From assembly GCF_007991335.1 (NCBI RefSeq), contig NZ_BJYD01000002.1, positions 1 through 64,000 on the forward strand: a DNA stretch of 64,000 nucleotides, given 5' to 3'. Position 1 is the stretch's first letter, and each line of letters starts with the position of its first letter. Of the stretch, positions 7,452-17,260 are shown one piece after another. A program made the translations under genes and the position numbers. The notes below the pieces were generated by a model, which did no database searches, was not told the DNA's origin, and worked only from the letters and a program-made list of their open reading frames with translations. The DNA comes from Halobacillus faecis. GTDB lineage: Bacteria > Bacillota > Bacilli > Bacillales > Halobacillaceae.

Positions 7452-9878
7452 ATGCTTGTATCATTAAACTGGTTGCAAGAATATATTGATGTCAGTCGTT
7501 ATTCGCCAGAAGAGCTGGCAGAAATCATTACGAAGACCGGAATTGAAGTGGAAAGTGTTGAACCTGTAGCAGAGGAGGTCACAGGTGTTGTGGTCGGGTA
7601 TGTTCGTTCTTGTGAACAACATCCGAACGCCGACAAACTGAACCTTTGCCAAGTGGATGTAGGAGAAGAGACGCTTCAGATTGTTTGTGGCGCACCGAAC
7701 GTTGCTGAAGGTCAAAAAGTGGCTGTAGCGACTCCGGGAGCGGTTCTTCCAGGGAATTGTAAAATTAAAAAGACGAAGCTGCGTGGAGAAGAATCGAATG
7801 GAATGATCTGTTCGCTCCAGGAGCTTGGAGTCGATGAAAAAGATGTCCCGAAAGAATACGCGGATGGTATTTTTGTATTTCCTGAAGACGTGGAAGTTGG
7901 AGCCAATGCTGTATCCTTGTTGAATCTTGATGATTTAATCATCGAGCTTGGTTTGACACCAAACCGTTCGGATGCTCTAAGCATGGCAGGCGTAGCCTAT
8001 GAAGTGGCAGCGGCGATCGATGGTACGTATGAATTGGCTGATGAAAATGTCCAAACGTCCAAAGAAAAAGCAGCAGACCATGTCTCTGTTGTTGTGGATG
8101 ACTCAGAGGCGAACCCTTATTATGGAGCTTTCATTATTAAGGACGTTCAAGTGGGGCCATCTCCACTATGGATGCGCAACCGTCTGACTGCTGCAGGCAT
8201 CCGTCCAATCAACAATGTGGTGGATATTACGAACTATGTACTTATGGAGTATGGTCAGCCCCTTCATGCTTTCGACTATGATCGCTTTGGCTCGAATACC
8301 ATCGTTACACGTCGTGCGAAAGATGGAGAGAAGATAACGACGCTTGATGATCAGGAGCGTACGCTGAAAAGTGATCATCTTGTCATTACGAATGGAGAAA
8401 AAGCCCACGCTATCGCTGGTGTCATGGGCGGAGCGGAGTCTGAAGTACAAGATGATACAACGACAATCATCTTAGAAGCCGCATTTTTCCACCCATCCGT
8501 TGTACGTGAAGCCTCTAAAGATCACGGACTTCGCAGTGAGTCCAGTACACGATTTGAAAAAGGTGTCGATCCAAATCGTGTAGAACGTGCGGGCAAGAGA
8601 GCCTGCGAACTTCTTGCAAAATATGCAGGAGCAACGGTCTTGGAAGGTGTCGTGTCCCATGACGAACTGAACCGTTCTGAAAAGCAAGTCACTGTAAACA
8701 CGAGCACCATCAACAATCGACTTGGAACCCAAATTTCTAATGAAGATATCGCTGACATTTTCCGTCGTCTTCAGTTCAATTATGATCAAAATGGGGATGA
8801 GTTCCAGGTATCTGTTCCGACACGCCGTGGAGACATTACAATCTTTGAAGATATGCTAGAAGAAGTGGCGCGGATTTATGGCTACGATAATCTTCCGTAC
8901 ACGCTTCCACAAGGTGCGTCTCAAGCAGGAGGCCTGACGCTTGAGCAACTGCTGAAACGTAAAGTGAAAGCATACTTTGAAGGTGCAGGACTTCATGAGA
9001 CCATCACTTATTCCCTTACTCATAAGGATAAAGCTCAAATGCTTGTCAGTCCTGAAGTGAAAGGAAAATCCGTAAGCCCTGTCGCTCTAGCTATGCCTAT
9101 GAGTGAAGATCATGGAACGCTTCGATTGAGCATGGTTCCTGAGTTGTTAGAGTCCTTATCCTATAATGTGGCACGTAAACAAGAAAACCTTGCTTTCTAT
9201 GAAGTGGGTACCGTGTTTATCAGTGAAGAGGAAAAAGTAACGAAACAGCCGCAGGAAATGTTGCGTGCATCAGGCGCATTGACAGGGGAATGGCTCTCAC
9301 ATGCATGGCAACAGGAGAAAAAATCAGTGGACTTTTTCGTTGCTAAAGGTATATTGGAAGGATTAAGTGAACTGCTGGACCTTCCTTTCACTTATGAAAA
9401 AACGAAGTTGGATCATATGCACCCAGGACGTACGGCAACCCTGTCTGTCAATGGAGAAGTCATCGGCTTCGTTGGGCAGGTTCATCCGAAGCTTCAAAAA
9501 CAGCTTGGATTGAAAGAAACCTATGTCTTTGATGTGAATTTGGAAGCGCTCATTGAGGAGTATAAGAAAGAAGAGAAATTCCAGACCATCCCTCGGCACC
9601 CTTCTGTTTCACGTGACATTGCGCTTGTCGTTGATGAAAATGTCACTGCAGGATCAATTGAGAAGACGATTGCAGAGGCTGGAAGTCCATTAGTGAAGGA
9701 TGTTCAAGTATTCGACCTATATCAGGGTGAACATTTAGATGAAGGGAAGAAGTCTCTCGCTTTCCGTCTGCTTTACCTGGATCCACTTCGTACATTGAAG
9801 GATCAAGAAGTAGAAGAGGCTCACAATGCTATCCTGGAAGCGGTGAAAAATCAGCATCAGGCTGAGCTTCGTGGATAA
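7452..9878 (+). CDS. pheT: Phenylalanyl-tRNA synthetase beta subunit
   Basis: The 808-residue beta chain contains, in order, an EMAP-like tRNA-binding domain (about 40-150, VVVGYVRSCEQHPNADKL), B3/B4 editing domains that hydrolyse mischarged Tyr-tRNA (about 205-395), the B5 domain (about 405-480), the catalytic-like core, and the C-terminal anticodon-binding FDX-ACB domain (about 713-806, IPRHPSVSRDIALVV). Length is normal. It starts 15 bases after pheS with AAAGGAGG and is co-transcribed under T-box control. A terminator shared with rnhC follows. Confidence 0.97.
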   Translation: MLVSLNWLQEYIDVSRYSPEELAEIITKTGIEVESVEPVAEEVTGVVVGYVRSCEQHPNADKLNLCQVDVGEETLQIVCGAPNVAEGQKVAVATPGAVLPGNCKIKKTKLRGEESNGMICSLQELGVDEKDVPKEYADGIFVFPEDVEVGANAVSLLNLDDLIIELGLTPNRSDALSMAGVAYEVAAAIDGTYELADENVQTSKEKAADHVSVVVDDSEANPYYGAFIIKDVQVGPSPLWMRNRLTAAGIRPINNVVDITNYVLMEYGQPLHAFDYDRFGSNTIVTRRAKDGEKITTLDDQERTLKSDHLVITNGEKAHAIAGVMGGAESEVQDDTTTIILEAAFFHPSVVREASKDHGLRSESSTRFEKGVDPNRVERAGKRACELLAKYAGATVLEGVVSHDELNRSEKQVTVNTSTINNRLGTQISNEDIADIFRRLQFNYDQNGDEFQVSVPTRRGDITIFEDMLEEVARIYGYDNLPYTLPQGASQAGGLTLEQLLKRKVKAYFEGAGLHETITYSLTHKDKAQMLVSPEVKGKSVSPVALAMPMSEDHGTLRLSMVPELLESLSYNVARKQENLAFYEVGTVFISEEEKVTKQPQEMLRASGALTGEWLSHAWQQEKKSVDFFVAKGILEGLSELLDLPFTYEKTKLDHMHPGRTATLSVNGEVIGFVGQVHPKLQKQLGLKETYVFDVNLEALIEEYKKEEKFQTIPRHPSVSRDIALVVDENVTAGSIEKTIAEAGSPLVKDVQVFDLYQGEHLDEGKKSLAFRLLYLDPLRTLKDQEVEEAHNAILEAVKNQHQAELRG

Positions 9879-9896
9879 ACCAAAAGATAAACAAAA

Positions 9897-9929
9897 AAAG
9901 CTCAGAGTTTTCTTAACTCTGAGCTTTTT
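9897..9929. terminator. Bidirectional terminator between pheT and rnhC
   Basis: AAAGCTCAGAGTT and AACTCTGAGCTTT form the stem, flanked by A7 on the left and T5 on the right. Confidence 0.92.
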
Positions 9930-9945
9930 GTATAAGCAACACTGA

Positions 9946-10881
9946 TTATTTAACAAATTTCTTCGCTTTTTCCGTGGTGGCAAAGTGAACTTTAGCTAAC
10001 TCATCCAGCTTTTCTTCACCGTAAGCTTCAATGATAGCCGCTGCAGCACGATCTACTTTTCCAGAAGCTCCTTTTGGTATCGGAAGACCTGTATCAAATT
10101 CCATCTGATTCATCGCTTTTACAAAAGCAGACCTTGCAATGATGGAAGCAGTTGCGACAGCTATCGAATAACTTTCCGCTTTTGTCATAAAGTAAACATG
10201 TTCTTGAAGTTGCTGGTTTTCACTTCTCAGGTGTTTCTTGTACACATCTGGTTCTGAGAATTGGTCAATTAATATGCCATCTGGTTTTTTAGGTGCAATC
10301 TTCTCAAGCAGACGGTTCAAGGCTTGATGGTGGAGCATGGTTTTCATTTTTCCTTGGCTCCAGCCTTTCCTCTGCCACTGGTTGTATTTTTTATTTGGCA
10401 GCCTTAGTAGACTGTATGGAATTTTCATAGCCACAATATCTTTCGCCAGGTTGGTAATTTGGGCATCGGAAAGGTTTTTTGAATCTTTGACACCAATCGC
10501 TTTCAATTGTGAGATTTGTTCTTTTGTAACAAAAGCGGCTGCTACAGTTATGGGGCCAAAATAGTCACCGGTCCCCGCTTCATCAGATCCAATATGTGAG
10601 CTTACGAAAAGCTCCTGATCTGGATGATAAGCATGGTGTTTATTCTTGCTTTTGTTCGGACCTCCGGAGGCCATGGTAGAAACGGTTCCCCATTTCTCAG
10701 CCTCTTCTTCTGGTTTCTGACCTTGGAAAAGTACCTTGCCTGATTTGTAGGCTGTAATCGTACAGTTCGCTGTTTTAGCTGCAAACAGTGCCGTTGGGGG
10801 ACAGTTTTTTTGGCTTGAGGCGTAATACTTCTTCATCTTCTCTAGTGTAGAGGCAGGTAATTTCAATACAACTTGGGGCAT
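9946..10881 (-). CDS. rnhC: Ribonuclease HIII
   Basis: The 311-residue enzyme cleaves RNA in RNA-DNA hybrids. An N-terminal TBP-like substrate-binding domain (about 1-80) precedes the RNase H2-type catalytic domain with GSDEAGTGDYFGP (acidic D100, E101), GVKDSKNLSD, ILIDQFSEPD and SIIARSAFV. I start it at MPQVVLKLP, where AAAGGA sits upstream. Longer in-frame extensions to 10983 lack a ribosome site and are not conserved. It is divergent from zapA and convergent with pheT, the same order as in B. subtilis. Confidence 0.95.
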   Translation of the reverse strand: MPQVVLKLPASTLEKMKKYYASSQKNCPPTALFAAKTANCTITAYKSGKVLFQGQKPEEEAEKWGTVSTMASGGPNKSKNKHHAYHPDQELFVSSHIGSDEAGTGDYFGPITVAAAFVTKEQISQLKAIGVKDSKNLSDAQITNLAKDIVAMKIPYSLLRLPNKKYNQWQRKGWSQGKMKTMLHHQALNRLLEKIAPKKPDGILIDQFSEPDVYKKHLRSENQQLQEHVYFMTKAESYSIAVATASIIARSAFVKAMNQMEFDTGLPIPKGASGKVDRAAAAIIEAYGEEKLDELAKVHFATTEKAKKFVK

Positions 10882-11034
10882 AATGGATTCCTTTCTGTCT
10901 AAAATGATAGGATTAGTATAGCAAAGTGGATGGCAAAAGAGAACATTTGCGAAAAACATCCGTATTGGTTTCCTATTTGTCAAGCTTCGTGTTAATATAA
11001 AGTTTAGGATTGAGAGAAACTAGGGGGTATGAAT

Positions 11035-11313
11035 GTGTCGCAGTCAGACCAAGAGAAAAAAAGAATTACAGTGGAGATCAACAAACGATCTTACACTATA
11101 GTTGGTCATGAAGAGCCCCATCATATCCGTATGGTATCCAGTCTGGTGGATCAAAAGATGCGAGAGATCCATGAAGCAAATCCAAGCCTGGATACGGCAA
11201 AGCTCGCCGTTTTGACCGCTGTGAATACGATGAATGAATATATGAAATTAAAGGAAGAATGTACAGAACTTATGAATTATATTGAAAAGAAAGAGAAAGA
11301 GGACAGAGGGTAA
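11035..11313 (+). CDS. zapA: Cell division protein ZapA
   Basis: This 92-residue protein carries the ZapA N-domain (RITVEINKRSYTIVGHEEP) and a C-terminal coiled coil (about 60-90). ZapA binds FtsZ and bundles filaments at the division ring. I prefer GTG at 11035, seven bases after TAGGGGGT. The in-frame ATG at 11029 sits only one or two bases from that site. The stop overlaps the upstream region of cvpA, so the two are probably translationally coupled, as in the yshA-yshB pair of B. subtilis. Confidence 0.9.
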   Translation: MSQSDQEKKRITVEINKRSYTIVGHEEPHHIRMVSSLVDQKMREIHEANPSLDTAKLAVLTAVNTMNEYMKLKEECTELMNYIEKKEKEDRG

Positions 11314-11314
11314 A

Positions 11315-11857
11315 ATGATTGATTTATTGTTATTGTTTATTTTGTTTATTGGTGTAATAACAGGTTTGAAAAGAGGTTTTATCCTCCAGCTTTTCCATCT
11401 TATCGGATTTATTGTAGCCTTTGTACTCGCTGTCATCTACTATGATGACCTTGCTCCGAAACTTACGTTATGGGTCCCATATCCAGAACTGCCTCAGGAT
11501 TCTTCCTGGGCGATCTTTTTAGAAAATCTGCCTCTGGAACAAGCCTTTTATAACGCTGTTGCTTTTGCCATTATCTTTTTTGGAGCCAAAATCATCTTAC
11601 ATATTATTGCGTCCATGTTGGACTTTGTTTCGGAACTGCCGATTCTGCATTCGTTGAACACATTGTTGGGTGGAATTTTGGGCTTTATTGAAAATTATGT
11701 CATCTTATTCGTGGTGCTGTACATAGCTGCGCTTGTACCTCTTGCTGGAGTGCAAAGTGCTTTGGACGGATCGATTCTTGCACAGCTGATCATCGAACAC
11801 ACACCAGTCTTTTCAGAACAATTGAAAACGCTGTGGATTGAACATGTAGCTGGCTGA
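11315..11857 (+). CDS. CvpA family membrane protein (YshB-like)
   Basis: The 180-residue protein has about four transmembrane helices and the CvpA opening MIDLLLLFILFIGVITGLKR with the conserved GLKRGF after the first helix. CvpA was first described for colicin V production in E. coli. Its role in Bacillota is not well defined. It starts two bases after the zapA stop, with AGAGGG as ribosome site. An in-frame ATG inside zapA at 11282 is not needed. An intrinsic terminator follows. Confidence 0.88.
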   Translation: MIDLLLLFILFIGVITGLKRGFILQLFHLIGFIVAFVLAVIYYDDLAPKLTLWVPYPELPQDSSWAIFLENLPLEQAFYNAVAFAIIFFGAKIILHIIASMLDFVSELPILHSLNTLLGGILGFIENYVILFVVLYIAALVPLAGVQSALDGSILAQLIIEHTPVFSEQLKTLWIEHVAG

Positions 11858-11884
11858 GTAAGACTTTAGGATGAAAGTACAGGT

Positions 11885-11920
11885 AGAGCCGCTATGATTA
11901 TGATCATGGCGGCTCTTTTT
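11885..11920 (+). terminator. Intrinsic terminator after zapA-cvpA
   Basis: AGAGCCGC (11885-11892) pairs with GCGGCTCT, followed by T5. Confidence 0.9.
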
Positions 11921-11961
11921 CAGCTTGTAAACAGGATAAAACGTGAAGGAGTCGTTGAATC

Positions 11962-13683
11962 ATGGCAATCGATAAAAAGCAAGTCATTAAACTGTTGGAA
12001 AAAATCGCTGTTTACTTAGAATTGAAAGGGGAAAACCCTTTTAAAATTTCTGCTTACCGTAAGGCTGCCCAAGCCTTAGAGCGTGATGACAGATCATTAA
12101 GTGAGATCGATGATTTCACCAAAATGAAAGGAATCGGAAAAGGTACGGCAACGGTCATTGATGAATACTTGGAAAACGAGGAATCAGATACGTTGAAACA
12201 ATTACAGGCAGAAGTCCCTGCTGGCCTTGTCCCGTTACTTGATCTTCCAGGTCTCGGTGGAAAGAAATTGGCGAAACTTTACCAACAGTTAGGTGTGACC
12301 GATGCAGAGACGCTGAAGGAAGCTCTGGAGGCTGGAAAAGTAGAAGCACTGGATGGTTTCGGTAAAAAGTCTGCTGAAAAGATGTTGAAGGCGATTGAAG
12401 AAGCAGGAGCACGCCCCGAACGTCTACCGATTGCTGTCATGCTTCCATTAGCTGAGAAAATTGAGCGTTTTTTGGAACAAGGGAAAACATTCACGCGCTT
12501 TTCAAGGGCGGGAAGTTTAAGGAGAATGCGTGAGACGATTAAAGACTTAGATTTCATCATTGCTTCTGAACATGCTGTTGAAACTCGAGATGAGTTATTG
12601 GCTTATCCAGATATTAAAGAGGTTATTGCCTCCGGTGAGACGAAAGTTTCTATAGTTGTCAATGAGGGCTATGATATAGGCATTGATTTCCGTATTGTAG
12701 CACCAGAAGAATTTGCTACGACTTTACACCATTTCACTGGATCCAAAGACCATAATGTAGCTATGAGACAACTGGCAAAAGAGAACGATGAAAAAATCAG
12801 TGAGTATGGGATTGAAAAAGTGGAAACGGGAGAAGTCCAAACGTTTGAAACGGAAGAAGAATTTTTCCAACACTTCGGTCTTCATTTCATTCCCCCTGAA
12901 GTTAGAGAAAATTATGGGGAAGTAGAGAAATTCAAAGAACCTATCGAACTCGTGGAATTGAATGATATTCGCGGGGATCTTCATATGCACTCGACTTGGA
13001 GCGATGGAGCTCAGTCCATCAAAGAAATGGCAGAGAAAGCAAAAGCGAAAGGGTATGACTACATCGCCATTACTGATCACTCAAAATACTTGCGTGTAGC
13101 AAACGGCTTGAATGAGGAACGGTTACGCCTGCAAAGGAAAGAGATTGAAAAGGTGAATGCAGAAATGGAAGATTTCCATATCTTTGCTGGTATTGAAATG
13201 GACATTCTTCCAGATGGATCTCTGGATTTTAATGATGAGTTCCTAAAGGAAATGGACTTTGTCATCGCATCCATCCACTCAAGCTTTCAGCAATCACAGG
13301 AACAAATTATGGACAGGTTGACCAATGCCCTCGAAAACCCTCATGTCCATATGATCGCTCATCCGACCGGACGCTTAATCGGCCGACGTGAAGGCTATGA
13401 CGTGGACCTAGAAGCATTGATTGAAGGAGCGAAGCGAACAGGGACCATCCTTGAACTCAACGCGAACCCCAACCGGCTGGACTTGAGTTGGGAATGGTTG
13501 ATGAGAGCTCAGGAAGAGGGCGTGAACATTGCTGTTAATACGGATGCTCACAGTTATCCAATGTTGGAGCATATGAAAATAGGAGTTGGAGCAGCTCGAA
13601 AAGGGTGGCTGAGAAAAGATTCAGTCATTAATACGTGGACGAAAGAACAGTTGATGGATAAGTTCAAGATCCATAAGGAGTAA
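11962..13683 (+). CDS. polX: DNA polymerase/3'-5' exonuclease PolX
   Basis: The 573-residue protein joins an X-family polymerase (about 1-315) to a PHP phosphoesterase (about 335-573). Helix-hairpin-helix elements (KGIGKGTA, LPGLGGKKL, DGFGKKSA) occupy residues 55-140. The nucleotidyltransferase signature GSLRR at 184-188 leads to metal aspartates D195 and D197. The PHP metal site begins DLHMHSTWSDG with H341 and H343 and continues with ITDHS and NTDAHS. PolX fills short gaps in base-excision repair and trims 3' ends. It precedes mutS2 by 18 bases. Confidence 0.96.
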   Translation: MAIDKKQVIKLLEKIAVYLELKGENPFKISAYRKAAQALERDDRSLSEIDDFTKMKGIGKGTATVIDEYLENEESDTLKQLQAEVPAGLVPLLDLPGLGGKKLAKLYQQLGVTDAETLKEALEAGKVEALDGFGKKSAEKMLKAIEEAGARPERLPIAVMLPLAEKIERFLEQGKTFTRFSRAGSLRRMRETIKDLDFIIASEHAVETRDELLAYPDIKEVIASGETKVSIVVNEGYDIGIDFRIVAPEEFATTLHHFTGSKDHNVAMRQLAKENDEKISEYGIEKVETGEVQTFETEEEFFQHFGLHFIPPEVRENYGEVEKFKEPIELVELNDIRGDLHMHSTWSDGAQSIKEMAEKAKAKGYDYIAITDHSKYLRVANGLNEERLRLQRKEIEKVNAEMEDFHIFAGIEMDILPDGSLDFNDEFLKEMDFVIASIHSSFQQSQEQIMDRLTNALENPHVHMIAHPTGRLIGRREGYDVDLEALIEGAKRTGTILELNANPNRLDLSWEWLMRAQEEGVNIAVNTDAHSYPMLEHMKIGVGAARKGWLRKDSVINTWTKEQLMDKFKIHKE

Positions 13684-13701
13684 TAAAGGAGACGGTTACA
13701 C

Positions 13702-16047
13702 ATGAATCAACGCATCCTTCATGTACTAGAATTCAAAAAAATTATAGAACAATTGAACGAACAAGCAGCATCTTCCTTGGGTAAAGAAAAAACAGCCGCC
13801 TTGAAACCATCTTCTGATTTGGAAGAGGTTCGCCACTTGCAAATGGAAACGGATGAAGCTGGACAAGTGCTGCGTTTGAAAGGCCATGTCCCACTTGGTG
13901 GTATTTTTGATATCAAACCAAGCTTGAAGCGAACCACAATCGGCGGTACTTTGAGCGCTCTCGAATGTTTAGATGTTGCCAGTACGATCTATGGTGGAAG
14001 ACAACTGAAGCGTTTCATTGAAGACATGGAAGAACCGGAAATGCCGATTTTAAGAGATATGGTTTCTAAAATTGCTCCATTAAGAGAACTGGAGAGTGAA
14101 ATCAGAAACTGTATTGATGACCATGGAGGAGTTATGGACGGGGCATCTGAAAAATTGAGGTTCATTCGTTCAAAAATCCGTACTTATGAAAGCCGGGTAA
14201 GGGACAAAATGGAGTCTTTTACAAAATCTAAATCCAAAATGCTTTCCGATGCGATTGTGACCATAAGAAATGAACGGTATGTTCTTCCTGTTAAACAAGA
14301 ATATCGAGGATCCATAGGCGGGATTGTCCATGATCAATCATCTTCTGGGGCTACATTGTTCATAGAGCCTCAAACGGTCGTTGATTTGAATAACCAGCTG
14401 CAGGAAGCCCGTGTCCAAGAAAAAAATGAGATTGAGAAAATCTTGAAAGAACTTTCCGATGCGATTGCGGAAAACCATGAACCCTTATATGAAAACGTCA
14501 ATGGCTTAGGGCATATGGACTTTATGTTTGCCAGAGCGAAGTTAGGCAAGCAGATGAGAGCAGCCATGCCTAAGATGAATGACGAAGGTCGCATCGATAT
14601 AAAACAAGCGAGACACCCGCTAATACCTGAAGAAGAAGTCGTGCCCAATGACATTGAAATAGGTACGGACTACACATCCATTGTTATAACTGGTCCAAAC
14701 ACAGGTGGGAAAACGGTTACTCTCAAACTCGTAGGTTTGTGTACGCTGATGGCACAGTCCGGCCTACAGGTACCCGCATTGGATGGCTGTGAGATGGCTG
14801 TATTCAAAGAGGTTTATGCAGACATCGGAGATGAACAGTCCATCGAACAAAGCTTATCTACTTTTTCTTCCCACATGACCAATATCGTAGACATTTTGGA
14901 TAAAGTGGACGATCAGTCCTTAGTCTTGTTTGATGAACTTGGTGCTGGAACGGATCCGCAGGAAGGTGCCGCTCTTGCGATGTCCATTCTAGATGAAGTG
15001 GTTAACCGGAAAGCCCGGGTCATCGCAACGACGCACTATCCAGAATTGAAAGCTTATGGCTACAATCGTCCCGATGTTATCAATGCTTCGGTGGAATTTG
15101 ATATTCAAACCCTAAAACCGACCTACCGCTTGTTGATCGGCGTTCCAGGTCGAAGCAATGCGTTTGAGATTTCCAGACGCTTAGGTTTAAGAGAATCCGT
15201 GATTGAATCCGCAAAAGGCCATATCGGTGTGGATTCTCAGAGTGTTGAAAATATGATTGCTTCATTAGAGGAATCGAAACGGGGAGCAGAACAGGATTAT
15301 GAAGAAGCAGAACGATTGCTTGCAGAAGCGGAAGAGCTCCGGAATGAATTGAAGCAAAAATGGGACCAATTCGAAGATCAACGTGAAAAGTTATATGAGA
15401 AGGCTGAACAAAAAGCAGAAAAAGCTATTCGACAGGCCAGAGAAGAAGCGGAAACAATCGTCGGCGAGATCCGAAATATGAAATCACAGGCACAAATGAA
15501 AGAACATGAATGGATTGAAGCTCGAAAGATGTTTGACGAGGCGCAGCCTGAACTAGCGAAAAAGAAACCGAAAGCAGCTCCAGCACCTAAGAAAGAGTCG
15601 AAAGAGTTGAACCCTGGAGATGAAGTGAAACTACTGACTCTTAACCAGCAAGGGACCATTGTGGAACAGACAGGTAAGAATGAATACCAGGTCCAGGTTG
15701 GTGTAATGAAAGTAAAAGCCAAACGGAAAGAACTTGAATTCGTAAAGGCCAAGCAACCATATAAAGAAAAGCCTATGGCGACAGTCAAAGGGAAGAACTT
15801 CCATGTGAAAACAGAACTAGATTTACGTGGCGAACGATATGAAGATGCGTTAAACCGTTTAGAAAAATACATTGATGACGCTCTGTTAGCAGGCTATCCA
15901 CGAGTATCCATTATCCACGGAAAGGGGACGGGCGCTCTTCGGACAGCCGTTCAAAATTTTGCGAAAAATCACCGTAGCATATCCAGCCATCGGGCAGGAG
16001 GCATGAATGAAGGTGGAAGTGGAGTGACCGTACTTGAGTTTCGGTAA
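13702..16047 (+). CDS. mutS2: MutS2 family protein (ribosome rescue/anti-recombination ATPase)
   Basis: The 781-residue protein has the MutS core and ATPase domain with Walker A GPNTGGKT at 331-338, Walker [13 protein letters not shown] and the ATTHYPELK segment. A long coiled coil (about 510-620) follows, then a KOW-like region, and the C-terminal Smr nuclease domain (last about 75 residues, [12 protein letters not shown] and [10 protein letters not shown]). MutS2 lacks mismatch-recognition domain I. It has been linked to suppression of recombination and, in B. subtilis, to splitting of collided ribosomes. It probably shares a transcript with polX and yshE. Confidence 0.95.
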   Translation: MNQRILHVLEFKKIIEQLNEQAASSLGKEKTAALKPSSDLEEVRHLQMETDEAGQVLRLKGHVPLGGIFDIKPSLKRTTIGGTLSALECLDVASTIYGGRQLKRFIEDMEEPEMPILRDMVSKIAPLRELESEIRNCIDDHGGVMDGASEKLRFIRSKIRTYESRVRDKMESFTKSKSKMLSDAIVTIRNERYVLPVKQEYRGSIGGIVHDQSSSGATLFIEPQTVVDLNNQLQEARVQEKNEIEKILKELSDAIAENHEPLYENVNGLGHMDFMFARAKLGKQMRAAMPKMNDEGRIDIKQARHPLIPEEEVVPNDIEIGTDYTSIVITGPNTGGKTVTLKLVGLCTLMAQSGLQVPALDGCEMAVFKEVYADIGDEQSIEQSLSTFSSHMTNIVDILDKVDDQSLVLFDELGAGTDPQEGAALAMSILDEVVNRKARVIATTHYPELKAYGYNRPDVINASVEFDIQTLKPTYRLLIGVPGRSNAFEISRRLGLRESVIESAKGHIGVDSQSVENMIASLEESKRGAEQDYEEAERLLAEAEELRNELKQKWDQFEDQREKLYEKAEQKAEKAIRQAREEAETIVGEIRNMKSQAQMKEHEWIEARKMFDEAQPELAKKKPKAAPAPKKESKELNPGDEVKLLTLNQQGTIVEQTGKNEYQVQVGVMKVKAKRKELEFVKAKQPYKEKPMATVKGKNFHVKTELDLRGERYEDALNRLEKYIDDALLAGYPRVSIIHGKGTGALRTAVQNFAKNHRSISSHRAGGMNEGGSGVTVLEFR

Positions 16048-16070
16048 TTCATTAAAAAGGGAGCGGAGGA

Positions 16071-16478
16071 ATGAGTAATTTTTGGGAATACACGTTAGTG
16101 GAAACCGCCGCTCGTTACAGTGTTGTTGTTCTTTGCTTAGTTCTTTTTATGGCGATATTTGAAATCGTTACTTCCTATAATAACTGGGAAGAAATCAAAA
16201 AAGGCAACATTGCTGTAGCGATGGCGACCGGGGGGAAACTATTTGGAATTGCAAACATCTTTCGTTTTTCAATTGAACATAACGACTCACTCACCCAAAC
16301 GATGGGGTGGGGCTTGTATGGTTTTGCCCTTCTCCTTTGCGGTTATTTCATTTTTGAATTCTTAACCCCATCTTTTAAAATTGATGAGGAAATTGCAAAT
16401 GACAACCGTGCCGTTGGATTTATTTCCTTGATCATTTCCATCGGCCTTTCGTATGTGATTGGAGCGAATATCATTTAA
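16071..16478 (+). CDS. yshE: DUF350 family membrane protein (YshE-like)
   Basis: The 135-residue protein has four hydrophobic segments and DNRAVGFISLIISIG near the end, typical of DUF350. Biochemical function is unknown. It starts 23 bases after mutS2 with AGCGGAGG. Directly after its stop, an AAGGAG site and a GTG open a 25-codon membrane peptide before the terminator, so this transcript ends with two small membrane proteins. Position after mutS2 matches B. subtilis yshE. Confidence 0.85.
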   Translation: MSNFWEYTLVETAARYSVVVLCLVLFMAIFEIVTSYNNWEEIKKGNIAVAMATGGKLFGIANIFRFSIEHNDSLTQTMGWGLYGFALLLCGYFIFEFLTPSFKIDEEIANDNRAVGFISLIISIGLSYVIGANII

Positions 16479-16489
16479 GGAGAGAGACA

Positions 16490-16567
16490 GTGGAAACCTT
16501 AGCCAAAATATTAATGGTCGTTGCCGCGGCCTTTCTCATCGTCGGCATCCTGTTTTTTATCATATAA
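16490..16567 (+). CDS. Putative 25-residue single-span membrane peptide
   Basis: GTG at 16490 opens 25 codons: METLAKILMVV then a hydrophobic run to the stop TAA at 16565-16567, giving a short amphipathic N-terminus and one transmembrane helix. AAGGAGAG at 16477-16484 is well placed before the GTG, and the ORF fills the space between the yshE stop and the operon terminator. It resembles the first helix of small DUF2905-type proteins, but is far shorter; I do not assign a family. Function is unknown. Confidence 0.55.
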   Translation: METLAKILMVVAAAFLIVGILFFII

Positions 16568-16588
16568 GTATAGGATTCATCATCAACC

Positions 16589-16623
16589 AAGAAGCTCGAT
16601 TATAATCGGGCTTCTTATTTTTT
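16589..16623 (+). terminator. Intrinsic terminator of the polX-mutS2-yshE transcript
   Basis: AAGAAGCTCGAT (16589-16600) pairs with ATCGGGCTTCTT (16605-16616), one G-U pair, then a T-rich tract. Confidence 0.88.
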
Positions 16624-16668
16624 ATGTTAATGTTGTAATAGATATTAAAGTATATGGCAGGATTCTTA

Positions 16669-16869
16669 AAGACTCAGTTTCGAGACTTTCAGGGGTTCGT
16701 TGCCCGGGTTGAGCGCCAGGGGTGGTTGGGAAGCTACTCGCTTTCCTGTGGGGGAGTGGCGAGCTTCCTCGGGCTACCGCCCTGCGGGATCTTGCCTATC
16801 TCCTTTCCCCCACGGGAGTCTCGCAGCTTCCCAACCACCCCATTCGATATATGCGTGAAACGAACCCCT
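16669..16869. repeat. GC-rich nested palindrome, copy 1
   Basis: The outer arms AGGGGTTCGTT (16691-16701) and AACGAACCCCT (16859-16869) enclose a perfect 17-bp stem at 16719-16735 and 16825-16841. A further imperfect stem of C/G-rich sequence lies around 16745-16815. The left boundary 16669-16689 (AAGACTCAGTTTCGAGACTTT) is repeated in inverse at 17170-17190. The left 50 bases match, in inverse, the right end of the copy at 49515-49669. Short ORFs here have no ribosome sites and mirror the palindrome, so I regard them as spurious. Confidence 0.8.
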
Positions 16870-17012
16870 TACCGAGTATAAGAATCTGTAACAAATCATG
16901 ATCTATAGTCATAAAGCGCTCTATAACATGCTTTTTGTATTCATATTAGCGGTGGAAAGATGCATATTGCATTGTTTTCCTTGCAAAATAAAGGCTCCCT
17001 TTTCCGCACGTG
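16870..17012. other. Unique spacer between the two palindromes; nothing recognised
   Basis: This AT-richer stretch of about 140 bases separates the two GC-rich palindromes. I see no ORF with a ribosome site, no convincing promoter and no pairing with the flanking repeats. Confidence 0.5.
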
Positions 17013-17190
17013 GTTTCGAGATACTTATATGGTAATGGGGCGGAGGGGAATGGCGAGACTCCTGCGGGAAAAAAAGTGCACGGTGAGACCCCACAGGACG
17101 AAGTCCCAGGAGACTCACCGCGCTCCCGCGGAAAGCGAGCTATTCCCCGCAGCCCCCTTCCACTCAACAAAAGTCTCGAAACTGAGTCTT
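17013..17190. repeat. GC-rich nested palindrome, copy 2 (inverse orientation)
   Basis: GTTTCGAGA (17013-17021) and TCTCGAAAC (17174-17182) bound an imperfect palindrome with inner arms starting GGGGCGGAGGGGAATGGCGA (from 17037) and ending CTATTCCCCGCAGCCCC (to 17156). Bases 17119-17148 are the exact reverse complement of 49549-49578, a 30-bp identity. It ends with CGAAACTGAGTCTT, the same boundary seen at the window start and, nearly, at 49656-49669. Confidence 0.82.
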
Positions 17191-17260
17191 ACAATCGGGA
17201 GCTTATGTGCAAGAATGAAGTTGATTTTCAGGGCAATATTTTCAATTTTTTAAATAATAA

